A DNA stretch of 64,000 nt from Flavobacterium sp. Root186. Lineage in GTDB: Bacteria; Bacteroidota; Bacteroidia; Flavobacteriales; Flavobacteriaceae. The translations under genes and the position numbers were made by a program. Shown piece by piece: positions 27,426 through 36,514 of this stretch; the stretch's first letter is position 1, and every line of letters starts with the position of its first letter. The DNA is taken from contig NZ_LMHW01000002.1 of NCBI RefSeq assembly GCF_001428525.1, forward strand, positions 1-64,000. The letters are read 5' to 3'. A model generated the notes under the pieces. It worked only from the letters and a program-made list of their open reading frames with translations, was not told the origin of the DNA and did not search any database.

Positions 27426-28139
27426 CTATACATGAATAATTTCGTCATCAATCAATAAATCTTCACGTCGTAAGCGAAGGAAAATCTGTGCTACAGCGAT
27501 TGTGTCTTTTTCACAATATGTTATAATTCTGTCTATGTCTTTTTCAACATAATAAACGTGTGCGACCTGACTGCCGTCGATATCACCTTTTGGCGATGGA
27601 ACTCCGAGAATTTTTGTCAATAGTTTTAGCGACGTAAAATGTTTGTAATCGCCAAACTTCCATAATTCTAAAGTATCAAGATGTGCAATTTCCCAAGGTT
27701 TTTTACCGAATAAATTCAGCTTGTCGGGAATTGCAATTTGATTTATAATCATACGGCGTGCTATAAACGGAAGATCAAATTCTTTTGCATTATGTCCGCA
27801 TAAAATATGCTGAGATTGATTAAAATGATTGTTCAGCAGATTATTAAAGTCTTTCAGGATCTTTTTTTCTTCTCCAAAAAAAGAAGTCACCCTGAAATTT
27901 CTAACGTCGCCTTTGATTGTAAAATAGCCAACAGAAATACAAATAATCTTTCCGAATTCCGCCCAAATTCCGGCGCGATCGTAGAATTCTTCCGGTGTAA
28001 AATCATCTTTTCGCTGATACTGCGTTTTTAAGTCCCAAAGCGACTGCATTTCTGTATCAAGAGAATTGAAGTTTTCCTCTTCCGGAACGGTTTCTATATC
28101 AAGAAATAAAATGTTGTTGAGATTTATTTTTTCAATCAT
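27426..28139 (-). CDS. PolB-like 3'-5' exonuclease (DEDD, RNase H fold)
   Basis: 237 residues. DEDD motifs: FLDIET (Asp 14, Glu 16), GHNAKEFDLPFI, and YCEKDTIAV with the YxxxD pattern. This matches the predicted exonuclease family related to the PolB proofreading domain. It stands alone, with no polymerase domain. It sits between the AlkZ-like gene and ogt, so a repair role is likely. Confidence 0.85.
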   Translation of the reverse strand: MIEKINLNNILFLDIETVPEEENFNSLDTEMQSLWDLKTQYQRKDDFTPEEFYDRAGIWAEFGKIICISVGYFTIKGDVRNFRVTSFFGEEKKILKDFNNLLNNHFNQSQHILCGHNAKEFDLPFIARRMIINQIAIPDKLNLFGKKPWEIAHLDTLELWKFGDYKHFTSLKLLTKILGVPSPKGDIDGSQVAHVYYVEKDIDRIITYCEKDTIAVAQIFLRLRREDLLIDDEIIHV

Positions 28140-28267
28140 AGTTTTAATTTAAACACGGGTTATACCAATTACCACGAATGGTTTTGAGTAAAATGATCAC
28201 ACAGAGTTTAATGTTTTGTAAATATAAAACTATAATTTTAATTCGTGAAAATCTGTGAAATTTGTGT

Positions 28268-28744
28268 TTAAAATAAACTTTGCTGTGTAGAAGGACTTTC
28301 GTGTTCGAGAAGCCATTTTTTACGTGACAATCCACCGGCGTAACCCGTTAATGAACCATCTGTTCCGATAACTCTGTGGCAGGGAACGACAATCCAAAGC
28401 GGATTTTTACCATTTGCAGATGCTACAGCACGAATTGCTTTTATATCGCCCAGTTTTTTGGTTTGATCCATATAACTTACCGTTTTTCCGTACGGAATTT
28501 CCAGTAATGCTTTCCAGACTTTCTGCTGAAATTCAGTGCCTTTTGGATTTAGTTTTAAATCGAAATCGGTTCTTTTTCCTTCGAAATATTCTTCAAGCTG
28601 CGAAACGGCATCTTTTAAAACTTTTGGTATTTTCTTTGAAACTTCATTTGTCCCAACATCAGAAACGGAGATTACAGCAATACCATGTTCATCTCCAACT
28701 ATTTTGGTGATTCCTAAAGGTGAATTAACATAAACTGTTTCCAT
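28268..28744 (-). CDS. ogt: methylated-DNA--protein-cysteine methyltransferase
   Basis: 158 residues from ATG 28744; an upstream ATG at 28801 would add 19 residues read from a repeat element. The active site PCHRVIG places the acceptor Cys at 122. GTEFQQKVWKAL and IPYGKTVSY are the usual DNA-binding parts. It removes methyl groups from O6-methylguanine by suicide transfer. It has no Ada-type regulatory domain. It is probably the first gene of a small repair cluster. Confidence 0.92.
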   Translation of the reverse strand: METVYVNSPLGITKIVGDEHGIAVISVSDVGTNEVSKKIPKVLKDAVSQLEEYFEGKRTDFDLKLNPKGTEFQQKVWKALLEIPYGKTVSYMDQTKKLGDIKAIRAVASANGKNPLWIVVPCHRVIGTDGSLTGYAGGLSRKKWLLEHESPSTQQSLF

Positions 28745-28746
28745 AG

Positions 28747-28812
28747 TTTTAACCGTAAAGTTTTTTACCGCAAAGACGCGAAGGTATCGCAAAGTTCGCA
28801 AAGTTTTTTTTA
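28747..28812. repeat. cgcaaag-family intergenic repeat
   Basis: Contains ttaaccgtaaag, taccgcaaagacgcgaag and atcgcaaagttcgcaaag. It lies just before the ogt start. It makes an artificial N-terminal extension possible in the ogt frame. Confidence 0.6.
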
Positions 28813-28876
28813 AACCATATAAGTTCTGTAAGTAATTTAAGTTTTTGTTGTTTGAAGATCACAAAGTTTGCGCTGT

Positions 28877-28943
28877 TGTCATCCTGAGCGAAGTTGAAGG
28901 CTTACAAAAAAGGAAATGGCTTCGACTTCGCTCAGCCTGATAT
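28877..28943. repeat. inverted repeat of the ctgagcgaagtcgaag family
   Basis: Arm cctgagcgaagttgaaggc (28882-28900) pairs with the inverted arm gcttcgacttcgctcag (28919-28935). The same arm recurs at 62443-62513. It is in the 200-bp gap between ogt and the epimerase gene. Confidence 0.75.
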
Positions 28944-28951
28944 TTGAAATT

Positions 28952-29764
28952 CTAGTAATCTTCCAAATTAAAGTTATAGTTTAAAATATTTTCGATTTTT
29001 TCGCTTGAAATAGTTTTCTTGATATTTGAGTTTTCAGAACTGAATTTTGGTAAAACTAAGTTTTGTTCTTTTGCTTTTTGAGTATAATATTGTTCTCTTG
29101 ATGGATGAAAAGGCGCAGCGGCATTAAAAACTTCATTCCATTTTGATTGGTTTATGATTTCTTCAATAATTGAAATACAGTCATTTTGATGAATTAAGTT
29201 TATTGGAGCATCTGGATTTTCTAGATTTTCTTTTCCCGCTAAAAATTTTACCGGATGTCGGTCTTCACCAATTAATCCGCCAAAGCGTAGAATTGTAGTT
29301 TCAAAATTTTGATTTTTTTGAAGGATTGCTTCTGCTAAAACTAATTGTTTACCACTTTGGGTTTCCGGATTTGGGGTTGTTTCTTCAGTAATAAATTCGT
29401 TTTCATCTCCATAAACTGAAGTTGAACTCACAAAAAGAACTTTCGAAACACTTGATTTCTCAATAAACGGAATTAGGTTTTCGATTTTCTGAATAAAAAT
29501 TTTGTTAGACTCGGATGAAACAGTTCGCAATTTTGGCGGGATGTCAATAATCAGGATTTCGCTTTCGGCTAAAAAATCAGTAATCTTTTCTGATACATTT
29601 TCGCTTTCAACGATAACCAAAAATGGATTTATCCCGGCATTTTCTAAAATAGAAAGTTTACTTTCAGAAGTTGTTGATCCGTTTATCGAATTTCCTTTTT
29701 CGATTAGTTTTTTAGCTAAAGGCAGTCCGAGCCACCCGCAGCCTAATATGCTTATTTGTTTCAT
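28952..29764 (-). CDS. NAD(P)-binding epimerase/dehydratase-like protein (YeeZ type)
   Basis: 270 residues from ATG 29764; an ATG 18 bp upstream is possible, but MKQISILGCGWLGLP is the standard beginning. The Rossmann motif GCGWLG lies at 8-13. STSVYGD matches the SDR catalytic region with a Tyr. The family comprises SDR-fold oxidoreductases of unknown substrate. It has no close operon partner. Confidence 0.8.
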   Translation of the reverse strand: MKQISILGCGWLGLPLAKKLIEKGNSINGSTTSESKLSILENAGINPFLVIVESENVSEKITDFLAESEILIIDIPPKLRTVSSESNKIFIQKIENLIPFIEKSSVSKVLFVSSTSVYGDENEFITEETTPNPETQSGKQLVLAEAILQKNQNFETTILRFGGLIGEDRHPVKFLAGKENLENPDAPINLIHQNDCISIIEEIINQSKWNEVFNAAAPFHPSREQYYTQKAKEQNLVLPKFSSENSNIKKTISSEKIENILNYNFNLEDY

Positions 29765-29775
29765 TTCTTTTTTGA

Positions 29776-29932
29776 GGTTCAAAGACTCAAAGGTACAAAA
29801 GATTCAAAGGTTTTTTTGTTTCACGCAGATTCAACAGATTTAAGCAGATTTTAAAATCATTTTAATCTTTTAAGCTGTGGCTATAAATAAAAAACTTTGC
29901 GTTTTTACGACTTTGCGAGATTAAATTTTCAG
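29776..29932. repeat. two intergenic repeat fragments
   Basis: 29776-29855 carries ttcaaagactcaaagg, cgcagattcaacag and aagcagatttt modules. 29888-29922 carries aactttgcgtttttacgactttgcgaga, an inverted cgcaaag copy. Both types recur at 42800, 46080 and 59145. Confidence 0.5.
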
Positions 29933-29936
29933 ATTA

Positions 29937-30386
29937 TTACAAATCCAGAAAAAAGCAAACTTTGTCTTTTCCTTTTGCGCCAATTCTGTGATAGAATTTA
30001 ATAGCTCTTTCATTAAATTGTGGCGTTCGCCATTGCATGTTGACGCAGTTTTTTTCTTTTCCGATTTGTTTTAATTTGTTAATTAGAACTTCTCCAATTC
30101 CAAAATTTCGAGCTTCTTCTTCTAGAAACAAACAATCCATATAAATAAAACCACCAGCGCTCCAGGTTGAGTAAGTAAAATTATAAGAAACATAACCCAC
30201 AATATCATTGTCAGTTGCAACAACTAAACAAAATAATTTAGGGTTTTCACTAAATAAAGCTTCTTTTAAACCTTCTTCTTTTCCTTGTGAATTGTAATCG
30301 GCTTTCTCAAATTCTGCATGTTTTTGGCATAAAACGACTAATTTGGGTAAATCGGCTATTTCGCAATTTCTTATTGTATATTCCAT
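29937..30386 (-). CDS. GNAT N-acetyltransferase
   Basis: 149 residues. The acetyl-CoA loop is RNFGIG (R/QxxGxG/A) at about 96-101, following a YMDCLFLEEEAR strand. The substrate is unknown. Its start overlaps the end of the regulator gene by 16 bp, so the two are co-transcribed. Confidence 0.87.
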   Translation of the reverse strand: MEYTIRNCEIADLPKLVVLCQKHAEFEKADYNSQGKEEGLKEALFSENPKLFCLVVATDNDIVGYVSYNFTYSTWSAGGFIYMDCLFLEEEARNFGIGEVLINKLKQIGKEKNCVNMQWRTPQFNERAIKFYHRIGAKGKDKVCFFLDL

Positions 30387-31273
30387 TGTAGGTTAATTTC
30401 GTTTTGAAGAAAATTAATAAAATGCTGAAAATAATCGGGATACGTTTCGTTTGCTCTCGTTGCGATGAAATGTTTACGTTTTAAGCCGTTTTTGCCCACT
30501 TTTACCGCTTTTATTGGATTATTCTTTAAATGTGGCTGTAATGCCCATTTTGCCATCGACATAACGCCCATATCGGCTTTTACCATTTCAAGAGAAGCTT
30601 CTGTTAGTGGAAGCGGTGTTACCTTTTTCGGCGTTACTTTGGCTGGAGCCAAAACAAACTGATGAATCGTAACCGTTTCCATCGGAAGGGAATGAATTAT
30701 TAAATGTTCATTGATGAAATCTTCGGCAACAACATATTTTTTATCTGCCCAAGGATGATTTTCTGAAACTGCCATAACTACTTCGTCCTGAAAAAGTTCG
30801 GTATATTTTATATGATTGTCTTTAATCGTATCACTTACAATGGCAATGTCAATGGTATTTTCTAAAAGTTTTTGCAGCGGAATATGGGTTGCTTCGGTAA
30901 TAATTTTCAGTTCAACATTAGGATATAAAAGATGAAACTGTTTTAAAACCGGCGGAAGCCAGTGATAACTTGAGAAACATTCGGTGCTGATTCTGATTTC
31001 GCCATATTCGCCATAAACCATTTGTTTGATCTGTGTTTGCGCCTGCGAAAGTTTATCCAGAATTTCATTGGCCAATTCATAGATTTTTTCGCCGGCCTTT
31101 GTGAGAACCAGTTTTTTGTTGGTTCTTAAAAAAATGGCTGTACCCAATTGATATTCTGCTTCTTTGAGCTGATGACTCAAAGCCGATTGTGTCAAATGAA
31201 GTTTGTCAATAGCTTTTGTAATGCTTCCTTCTTCAACAATTGCTTTTATCAATTTTAGGTGACGTATTTCCAT
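30371..31273 (-). CDS. LysR-family regulator, MetR-like
   Basis: 300 residues from ATG 31273; the upstream in-frame ATG at 31345 adds 24 residues with no family match. Winged HTH at 2-60 (GSITKAIDKLHLTQSALSHQ). The effector domain has the stretch ECFSSYHWLPPVLKQFH, which resembles the homocysteine-responsive MetR family. MetR activates methionine genes in other bacteria. No met gene is adjacent, so the target is open. It is divergent from the rhodanese gene, a usual LysR arrangement, and coupled to a GNAT gene. Confidence 0.87.
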   Translation of the reverse strand: MEIRHLKLIKAIVEEGSITKAIDKLHLTQSALSHQLKEAEYQLGTAIFLRTNKKLVLTKAGEKIYELANEILDKLSQAQTQIKQMVYGEYGEIRISTECFSSYHWLPPVLKQFHLLYPNVELKIITEATHIPLQKLLENTIDIAIVSDTIKDNHIKYTELFQDEVVMAVSENHPWADKKYVVAEDFINEHLIIHSLPMETVTIHQFVLAPAKVTPKKVTPLPLTEASLEMVKADMGVMSMAKWALQPHLKNNPIKAVKVGKNGLKRKHFIATRANETYPDYFQHFINFLQNEINLQWNIQ

Positions 31274-31381
31274 TTTTTGAGATTTAAGTACAAAGGAACA
31301 AAATTTTAGACTGCCTTTTGCATGAAAAAAAGTAATGCGGTTCATGAATTCTTTTCGTTTTTATGACATGATATGAGCTGC

Positions 31382-31389
31382 TACTTTTG
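31382..31389 (+). promoter_or_regulatory. candidate -7 element for the rhodanese gene
   Basis: TACTTTTG matches TAnnTTTG, 29 bp before the ATG at 31419. It lies in the divergent gap where a LysR site would be expected; no clear T-N11-A palindrome was picked out. Confidence 0.45.
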
Positions 31390-31418
31390 AAAAAACAAAA
31401 TCATTAAACGACATTAAA

Positions 31419-31814
31419 ATGGAAGATCAAATTAAATTTTATGAGCATAAATTAACATTCGAAATGGATCCGTCTGATTTATTTGATGCTTTAAATAATA
31501 GTGAAAAAGTAATTGCGCTTGATGCCAGAAAAGTTTTTGGGTTTGAAGCAGAACATATTCCGAATGCGATTAATATTCCGCATCGCGAAATGTCGGCAGA
31601 AACAACAAAACATTTAGATAAAGATATTTTGTATGTTACGTATTGCGACGGAATTGGCTGTAACGCTTCGACTAAAGGAGCTTTGAATATGACAAAATTA
31701 GGATTTAAAGTAAAAGAATTAATTGGCGGAATAGAGTGGTGGAAGTTTGACGGATATGCAACGGAAGGTGTAAAAGGAAACAAAGCAGGTTTAAAAATTG
31801 AATGTGCCTGTTAA
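31419..31814 (+). CDS. rhodanese-like domain protein
   Basis: 131 residues, a single rhodanese fold. LDARKVFGFEAEHIPNAINI is the CH2A region. The active-site loop has Cys 76 (YCDGIGCNAS), with a second Cys at 81. No signal peptide, so it is cytoplasmic. Likely a sulfurtransferase. The divergent MetR-like regulator next to it may control it, which would link it to sulfur metabolism, but this is inference. Confidence 0.87.
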   Translation: MEDQIKFYEHKLTFEMDPSDLFDALNNSEKVIALDARKVFGFEAEHIPNAINIPHREMSAETTKHLDKDILYVTYCDGIGCNASTKGALNMTKLGFKVKELIGGIEWWKFDGYATEGVKGNKAGLKIECAC

Positions 31815-31816
31815 AA

Positions 31817-31850
31817 AGAAAGGCAGACTTATTAAGTCTGCCTTTTATTT
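31817..31850 (+). terminator. terminator after the rhodanese gene
   Basis: aaaggcagactt pairs with aagtctgcctttt around a short loop, 4 bp after the rhodanese stop, and runs into Ts. Confidence 0.8.
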
Positions 31851-32055
31851 ATATGTAAAGATCTGTCAATCGTTTTATTATTACTACTGTTACGATTATA
31901 ATTCCAATTAGCAAGTAAATCGTTTGATTAATAGAATCATATTGAAGGAAAAAGTCTTTTTTTGAAAAACTTTTTTTAGAGTTCAATGATCTATACATCA
32001 TACAGCATAAAACAAATAGTAAAAGGAATAATGTTGTTAAATCTGGACCTTCCAT
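31849..32055 (-). CDS. unknown two-helix small membrane protein
   Basis: 68 residues; not recognised. Two hydrophobic stretches (about 7-22 and 46-62) are separated by a basic loop. It begins 6 bp after the M28 peptidase stop on the same strand, so it probably belongs to that transcript. Its stop lies in the rhodanese terminator region. Confidence 0.55.
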   Translation of the reverse strand: MEGPDLTTLFLLLFVLCCMMYRSLNSKKSFSKKDFFLQYDSINQTIYLLIGIIIVTVVIIKRLTDLYI

Positions 32056-32061
32056 AGTTTA

Positions 32062-34455
32062 CTACTCTGGTTTTACAACCGGTTTTAAACTGTCTTTTGC
32101 AATTACAGTGCTATCCTGAACCGGAGCAGGTTGTATTGGCGGATTTACCGGAGCTGTATATCTCTTGATTTTTTGCTGAATCATAACCGCATCATTTAAA
32201 ACAAATGGTGTTGGCATCATCCAGTCGCTTCTCGGATTCACTTTCAATAACGGATTTGTCATCAAGTCGAATGAGCTTTCAATTAAATCCATATCAAAAA
32301 TAGATGATTTATTGATGTAGAAATCCATAACAAGCGGTTCGTTTCCTACAACATAATAACACAGAACGCGCATTCCGTCTCGTTCTAAACGATTTGTTTT
32401 TTCGCCAGAAGTTGAAACGCCGTTTGCTTTAAAGTTGTAAAAAGTCATTTTTGGGTTTGCATAGATATCGTAACGGTTTACTTTTCTATTTGACGTTATT
32501 TGGATTTTGATATATCTGTTATTACCCACAACACTGTCTTTTAAGAAAGAAATAGTAGGTTTTGGAATATCGACTACAGGAGCAATTGCGCTGTATGTAA
32601 AAGCAGAATTGTATTTGCTTGCAATAGGAAGACTGTTTAAACCTACAGCTTTTTGGTTTTTCTGACCCAAATATGATTTAGTCCAGTCGTCAAGATTTAC
32701 ATCATAAGTTGCCCAAAGTGCTGAGTTGGTATTTGCATTATAAACATAAAGTAAACTGTTTGATTTTGCTTTTCCGTGTTCATATCCTGAATGATATCCT
32801 GCGTATATAAAGAATCCAATCGATGCAGCAAAGAAAACCATAATCCATGCGCCTTTTTTAACAAAAGTATTGAATATTGGCAGTAATAATCCGAAGAGAA
32901 GAACGGTTAAAACAGCACTTCCAAAAAGTATTTTTAATCCTAAGCCAATTGGAAACATGACAATAAACGGTGCAATAATAGCTAAAGCAGGAATACTGAA
33001 AATTAAATTTATACCCAAACTGTAGTGCTGTGTAAAAACGAAGATTCCGAATAAAAGAATTCCGAAATAAACAGGAATAATCAAGAATCCGGCTCCGGTT
33101 AAACTATTGGCTAAAAATCCATTTATTACGATCCAAAGCAGCAAAGGCGCTACAAAATGATTCATCGTAATTTTTGCATCAGAAAAATGATGGTAAAAAG
33201 CGAAACAAATTGCAATGCTTAAGGTTACAAATGCACCAATATAAGCGTGACCGTTGTATGTAAATCCATTTAAGAGATCAGAATACTGCGGATAGATTTC
33301 TAAAATGATTTTCCATCCTAAAAAGGTAACTAAACCGGCTATAATTAATGACCCTAAAAGCGGAACGAATCCTTTAAATATTTCTCTAAAAGTGATCATT
33401 CTTTTGGCTTTTCCGATAAACATGAAAAGAACCAACAAACCAAAAGCGATTAAAGTCATTGGCATTACCCACGAAAAAGGATAACTGATGAAAGAAAACG
33501 GAGCACTGAAATAAACATAATCTTCTGTTGAAGCCGTTTGGTTTAAGTCTGCATTTGCAAAGTATCTTAACAAAGGCATCAAATAAGAACCTTGATGCGC
33601 CAAAGTCATTTTGTTTAAATGCTGAACATCGTCCTGCTGTGTGTGATAATTGTAATGTCCGTCGATAAAAGCGAAATTAAACCCCTGAATATTTCCCTGT
33701 TCTCTAAAAACGGTTAAGTCGGTATCATTTGGAAGCATTTTATAAATGCTGTACATCAATGAGTTTGAAACGGGGTAAGATGCTTTTGCTTTTGTAAATT
33801 CCTGAACGAGTGCTTGGTTTCCTTTGTTGGTTTCCATCAGCATATAACTTGGCCCGGAAGTTCCTCTTGCTTCAAAATTTAAAACCAAACCTACGTCTTT
33901 TGCCCAAGGATGCTTGTTTACAAAAAGTGCGGCCCCATTTAAGCCTAATTCTTCAGCATCTGAAAAAAGAATAATAATATCATTTTTTTGAGGTTCTTTA
34001 GCATATAAAAATGCTCTGATTCCTTCTAGTATTGTTGCAACACCAGATGCGTCATCGCTCGCACCTTTTGAAAAAGAATGCGGTGCACTGTCATAATGAG
34101 AAAGTAATAAAAGTGCTTTTGAACTATTTGTTCCTTTAATTCTGGCAAGAATATTTTTAGATTTTACTAAAAGTCCTTTATCATTAAGAGTAAAACCTTC
34201 CTGAACGCTTGTTTCTAATCCAATTCTGTTTAGCTCCAGTTTAAGATAATTAGCTACCAACTCATGATTTGTCGAACCCACATAATGCGGTTTCTGAGCG
34301 ATAATTTCGACTTGATTTAAAGCCCGTTCAGTAGAAAAATCAGCCAGTGCCTCGTCATTTTTAGATATATACTGCGGCATCATTGTGGCATAAATGATAC
34401 CTAAAATGGCTAGAATTAAGACAACTGCCAGAATCGAGGTGGGGTTTTTTCTCAT
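32062..34455 (-). CDS. membrane-bound M28-family zinc peptidase
   Basis: 797 residues. An N-terminal membrane helix (about 8-26) precedes a peptidase domain. Zinc ligands and catalytic acids are visible: His 120 (SHYDS), Asp 134/135 (ASDDASG), Glu 168-169 (SDAEELG), the NFEARG acid and the GHYNYHT His. The second half holds about eight membrane helices and then a soluble C-terminal domain. This layout matches FXNA/ER-type aminopeptidases. It likely trims peptides in the periplasm. The final residues are Pro- and Lys-rich. Confidence 0.88.
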   Translation of the reverse strand: MRKNPTSILAVVLILAILGIIYATMMPQYISKNDEALADFSTERALNQVEIIAQKPHYVGSTNHELVANYLKLELNRIGLETSVQEGFTLNDKGLLVKSKNILARIKGTNSSKALLLLSHYDSAPHSFSKGASDDASGVATILEGIRAFLYAKEPQKNDIIILFSDAEELGLNGAALFVNKHPWAKDVGLVLNFEARGTSGPSYMLMETNKGNQALVQEFTKAKASYPVSNSLMYSIYKMLPNDTDLTVFREQGNIQGFNFAFIDGHYNYHTQQDDVQHLNKMTLAHQGSYLMPLLRYFANADLNQTASTEDYVYFSAPFSFISYPFSWVMPMTLIAFGLLVLFMFIGKAKRMITFREIFKGFVPLLGSLIIAGLVTFLGWKIILEIYPQYSDLLNGFTYNGHAYIGAFVTLSIAICFAFYHHFSDAKITMNHFVAPLLLWIVINGFLANSLTGAGFLIIPVYFGILLFGIFVFTQHYSLGINLIFSIPALAIIAPFIVMFPIGLGLKILFGSAVLTVLLFGLLLPIFNTFVKKGAWIMVFFAASIGFFIYAGYHSGYEHGKAKSNSLLYVYNANTNSALWATYDVNLDDWTKSYLGQKNQKAVGLNSLPIASKYNSAFTYSAIAPVVDIPKPTISFLKDSVVGNNRYIKIQITSNRKVNRYDIYANPKMTFYNFKANGVSTSGEKTNRLERDGMRVLCYYVVGNEPLVMDFYINKSSIFDMDLIESSFDLMTNPLLKVNPRSDWMMPTPFVLNDAVMIQQKIKRYTAPVNPPIQPAPVQDSTVIAKDSLKPVVKPE

Positions 34456-34464
34456 GATGAATAA

Positions 34465-34812
34465 CTAAATTTCTTTTTTAACAAGCATATAATAATCATT
34501 GTCCAAAGACCTATATCCTTGGTCATACAAGAAATAGTAGGTATTCCCTGTTTTGGTTTGCAAGATATTAGTAAAGAAATCAAAATCAAAACCTTTATTA
34601 ATCATTTTCTCCCTAGTTGCTTTTGATTTTCCGTCAACATTTAGCTCTGACAAAATACGGTAATTTTTTCGTAATTTGTTGTTTACATTTCGCATGAAAT
34701 TGTTGCTGTCTTTATTTATTTTATTGTTGTAGGCATTTCGACAATTGTCTGAACAAAACTTTTTATCCTCACGGCCCACAAGTTTTTCCGCACATTCAAG
34801 GCATGTTCTCAT
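34465..34812 (-). CDS. small zinc-ribbon protein of unknown function
   Basis: 115 residues. Four Cys (4, 7, 20, 24) in a C-x2-C-x12-C-x3-C pattern make a treble-clef-like metal site; the CSDNCRNAYNN segment resembles DUF2116/MYND-type ribbons. The rest is basic and hydrophilic. It lies 3 bp after the nitrilase-fusion stop and 9 bp before the peptidase start, so it is in an operon with both. Confidence 0.75.
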   Translation of the reverse strand: MRTCLECAEKLVGREDKKFCSDNCRNAYNNKINKDSNNFMRNVNNKLRKNYRILSELNVDGKSKATREKMINKGFDFDFFTNILQTKTGNTYYFLYDQGYRSLDNDYYMLVKKEI

Positions 34813-34815
34813 CGA

Positions 34816-36339
34816 TTACGTTTTTTTAATTTGATATAAATCGTTTCGTCTATCCTTTAAAATTCGCACACTTCCATGTTCATGAAGATTTTTCAATAAG
34901 TCTAAATCGACATCTACAATCAGCGTCATTTCAGTATTTGGAGTTGCTTCTGCTTTGATTCCGTTACTTGGAAAAGCAAAATCTGAAGGTGTAAAAACCG
35001 AAGCCTGTGCATATTGAATATCCATATTATTTACTTTTGGAAGATTTCCAACGCAGCCGGCAATGGCAACATAACATTCGTTTTCGATCGCGCGTGCCTG
35101 TGAGCAGTGTTTAACTCGGGTATACGCATTTTGAGTATCGGTCAAAAACGGAACAAAAAGAATATTCATTCCTTCATCTGCCAATAATCTTGAAAGTTCC
35201 GGGAATTCGACATCGTAGCAAATTAAGATTCCAATTTTACCGCAGTCTGTATCATAAGTTTTGAACTCAGATCCGCCTTTCATTCCCCAATGATGTACTT
35301 CATTTGGGGTGATGTGGATTTTATAATACATCTCAGAAGTTCCGTCTCTTTTGCATAAAAAACCAACGTTATACAAAACACCATTTTCCAGGTGCGGCAT
35401 ACTTCCGGTTATAATATTGATGTTGTACGAAATAGCAAATTCCTGAAAGCGCTTTCTGATTGGATCTGAATGTCTGGCTAATTCCCGAATTGCTTCGGCT
35501 TCAGATAAATGATTGAAATCAGCCATTAAAGGCGCCGTGAAAAGTTCAGGAAATAATGCAAAATCACTTCCGTAACCGGAAACAACATCGATAAAAAATT
35601 CGGCCTGTTCAAAAAGCGCTTCAACATTATTGAGCTGACGCATCTGCCATTGAATTAATCCCAGTCGAATAATACTTTTTTCAGAATTAATTAATTTCGG
35701 ACTTTCATCATAATAAACGTTGTTCCATTCCAAAAGAACTGCAAATTCTTTTGATTCTTCGTCACCTTCCAAATAATTTTTGATGATACGCAGAACGTGA
35801 AAATCATTGCTTAACTGAAAAGAAAGAACAGGATCATGAAGTTCTTTGTCTTTTACTTTTTCAATATAATTTCTTGGAGTAAACTTGCCAGAATGTTGAT
35901 TGTAATTCGGAATTCTGCCTGCAAAAACAATAGCTTTTAAATTTAATTGTTCGCAAAGTTCTTTACGGGCATCATAAAGGCGTCGGCCCAAACGAAGTCC
36001 GCGATAGTTTGGATGAATGAAAACATCGATTCCGTATAAAATTTCGCCGTTGGGATTATGAGTTGAAAAAGAATAATCACCAACAATTTGTCTGTAATTG
36101 TGTCTTTTGTCGACTAGTTTTTCATCGACAATAAGCGATAATGCCGAGCCCACAACGACTCCATCGACTAAGATTACTAATTGTCCTTCGGGAAATATTT
36201 TGAGTAATTTTTTTATATCGTTTGATCTCCAATAATTATTGGCCATTTCAGGATACGATTCTACCATTGAATTTTTCAATTGCTTGTAATCTTCAAATGC
36301 AAGGTTTCGTAACTCTACTTTTTTAATTTCTGTCTGCAT
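34816..36339 (-). CDS. fused GNAT acetyltransferase / nitrilase-superfamily amidohydrolase
   Basis: 507 residues from ATG 36339; the in-frame ATG at 36381 adds 14 hydrophobic residues of doubtful value. GNAT half at about 10-200, with the acetyl-CoA loop RGLRLG (113-118). Nitrilase half at about 225-495 has the catalytic triad Glu 265 (LFPELF), Lys 340 (YKIHITP) and Cys 374 (LICYDVEFPE). Both active sites look complete. The substrate is unknown. First gene of a probable transcript with the zinc-ribbon and M28 peptidase genes. Confidence 0.88.
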   Translation of the reverse strand: MQTEIKKVELRNLAFEDYKQLKNSMVESYPEMANNYWRSNDIKKLLKIFPEGQLVILVDGVVVGSALSLIVDEKLVDKRHNYRQIVGDYSFSTHNPNGEILYGIDVFIHPNYRGLRLGRRLYDARKELCEQLNLKAIVFAGRIPNYNQHSGKFTPRNYIEKVKDKELHDPVLSFQLSNDFHVLRIIKNYLEGDEESKEFAVLLEWNNVYYDESPKLINSEKSIIRLGLIQWQMRQLNNVEALFEQAEFFIDVVSGYGSDFALFPELFTAPLMADFNHLSEAEAIRELARHSDPIRKRFQEFAISYNINIITGSMPHLENGVLYNVGFLCKRDGTSEMYYKIHITPNEVHHWGMKGGSEFKTYDTDCGKIGILICYDVEFPELSRLLADEGMNILFVPFLTDTQNAYTRVKHCSQARAIENECYVAIAGCVGNLPKVNNMDIQYAQASVFTPSDFAFPSNGIKAEATPNTEMTLIVDVDLDLLKNLHEHGSVRILKDRRNDLYQIKKT

Positions 36340-36514
36340 ATATGTACGATTTATCTCAAATATAGCAAAAATAATTTCCATTTACAAACGCTTACAAATA
36401 ATTACAACCGAAAGTAAATAGTTTGCAACCGAATATTTTAGGAGAACGGCCGCACCTTTGTCTCGTTGAAATTAATCAGCGAATTTTTATATGAACATTT
36501 AAATAGTATACGCC

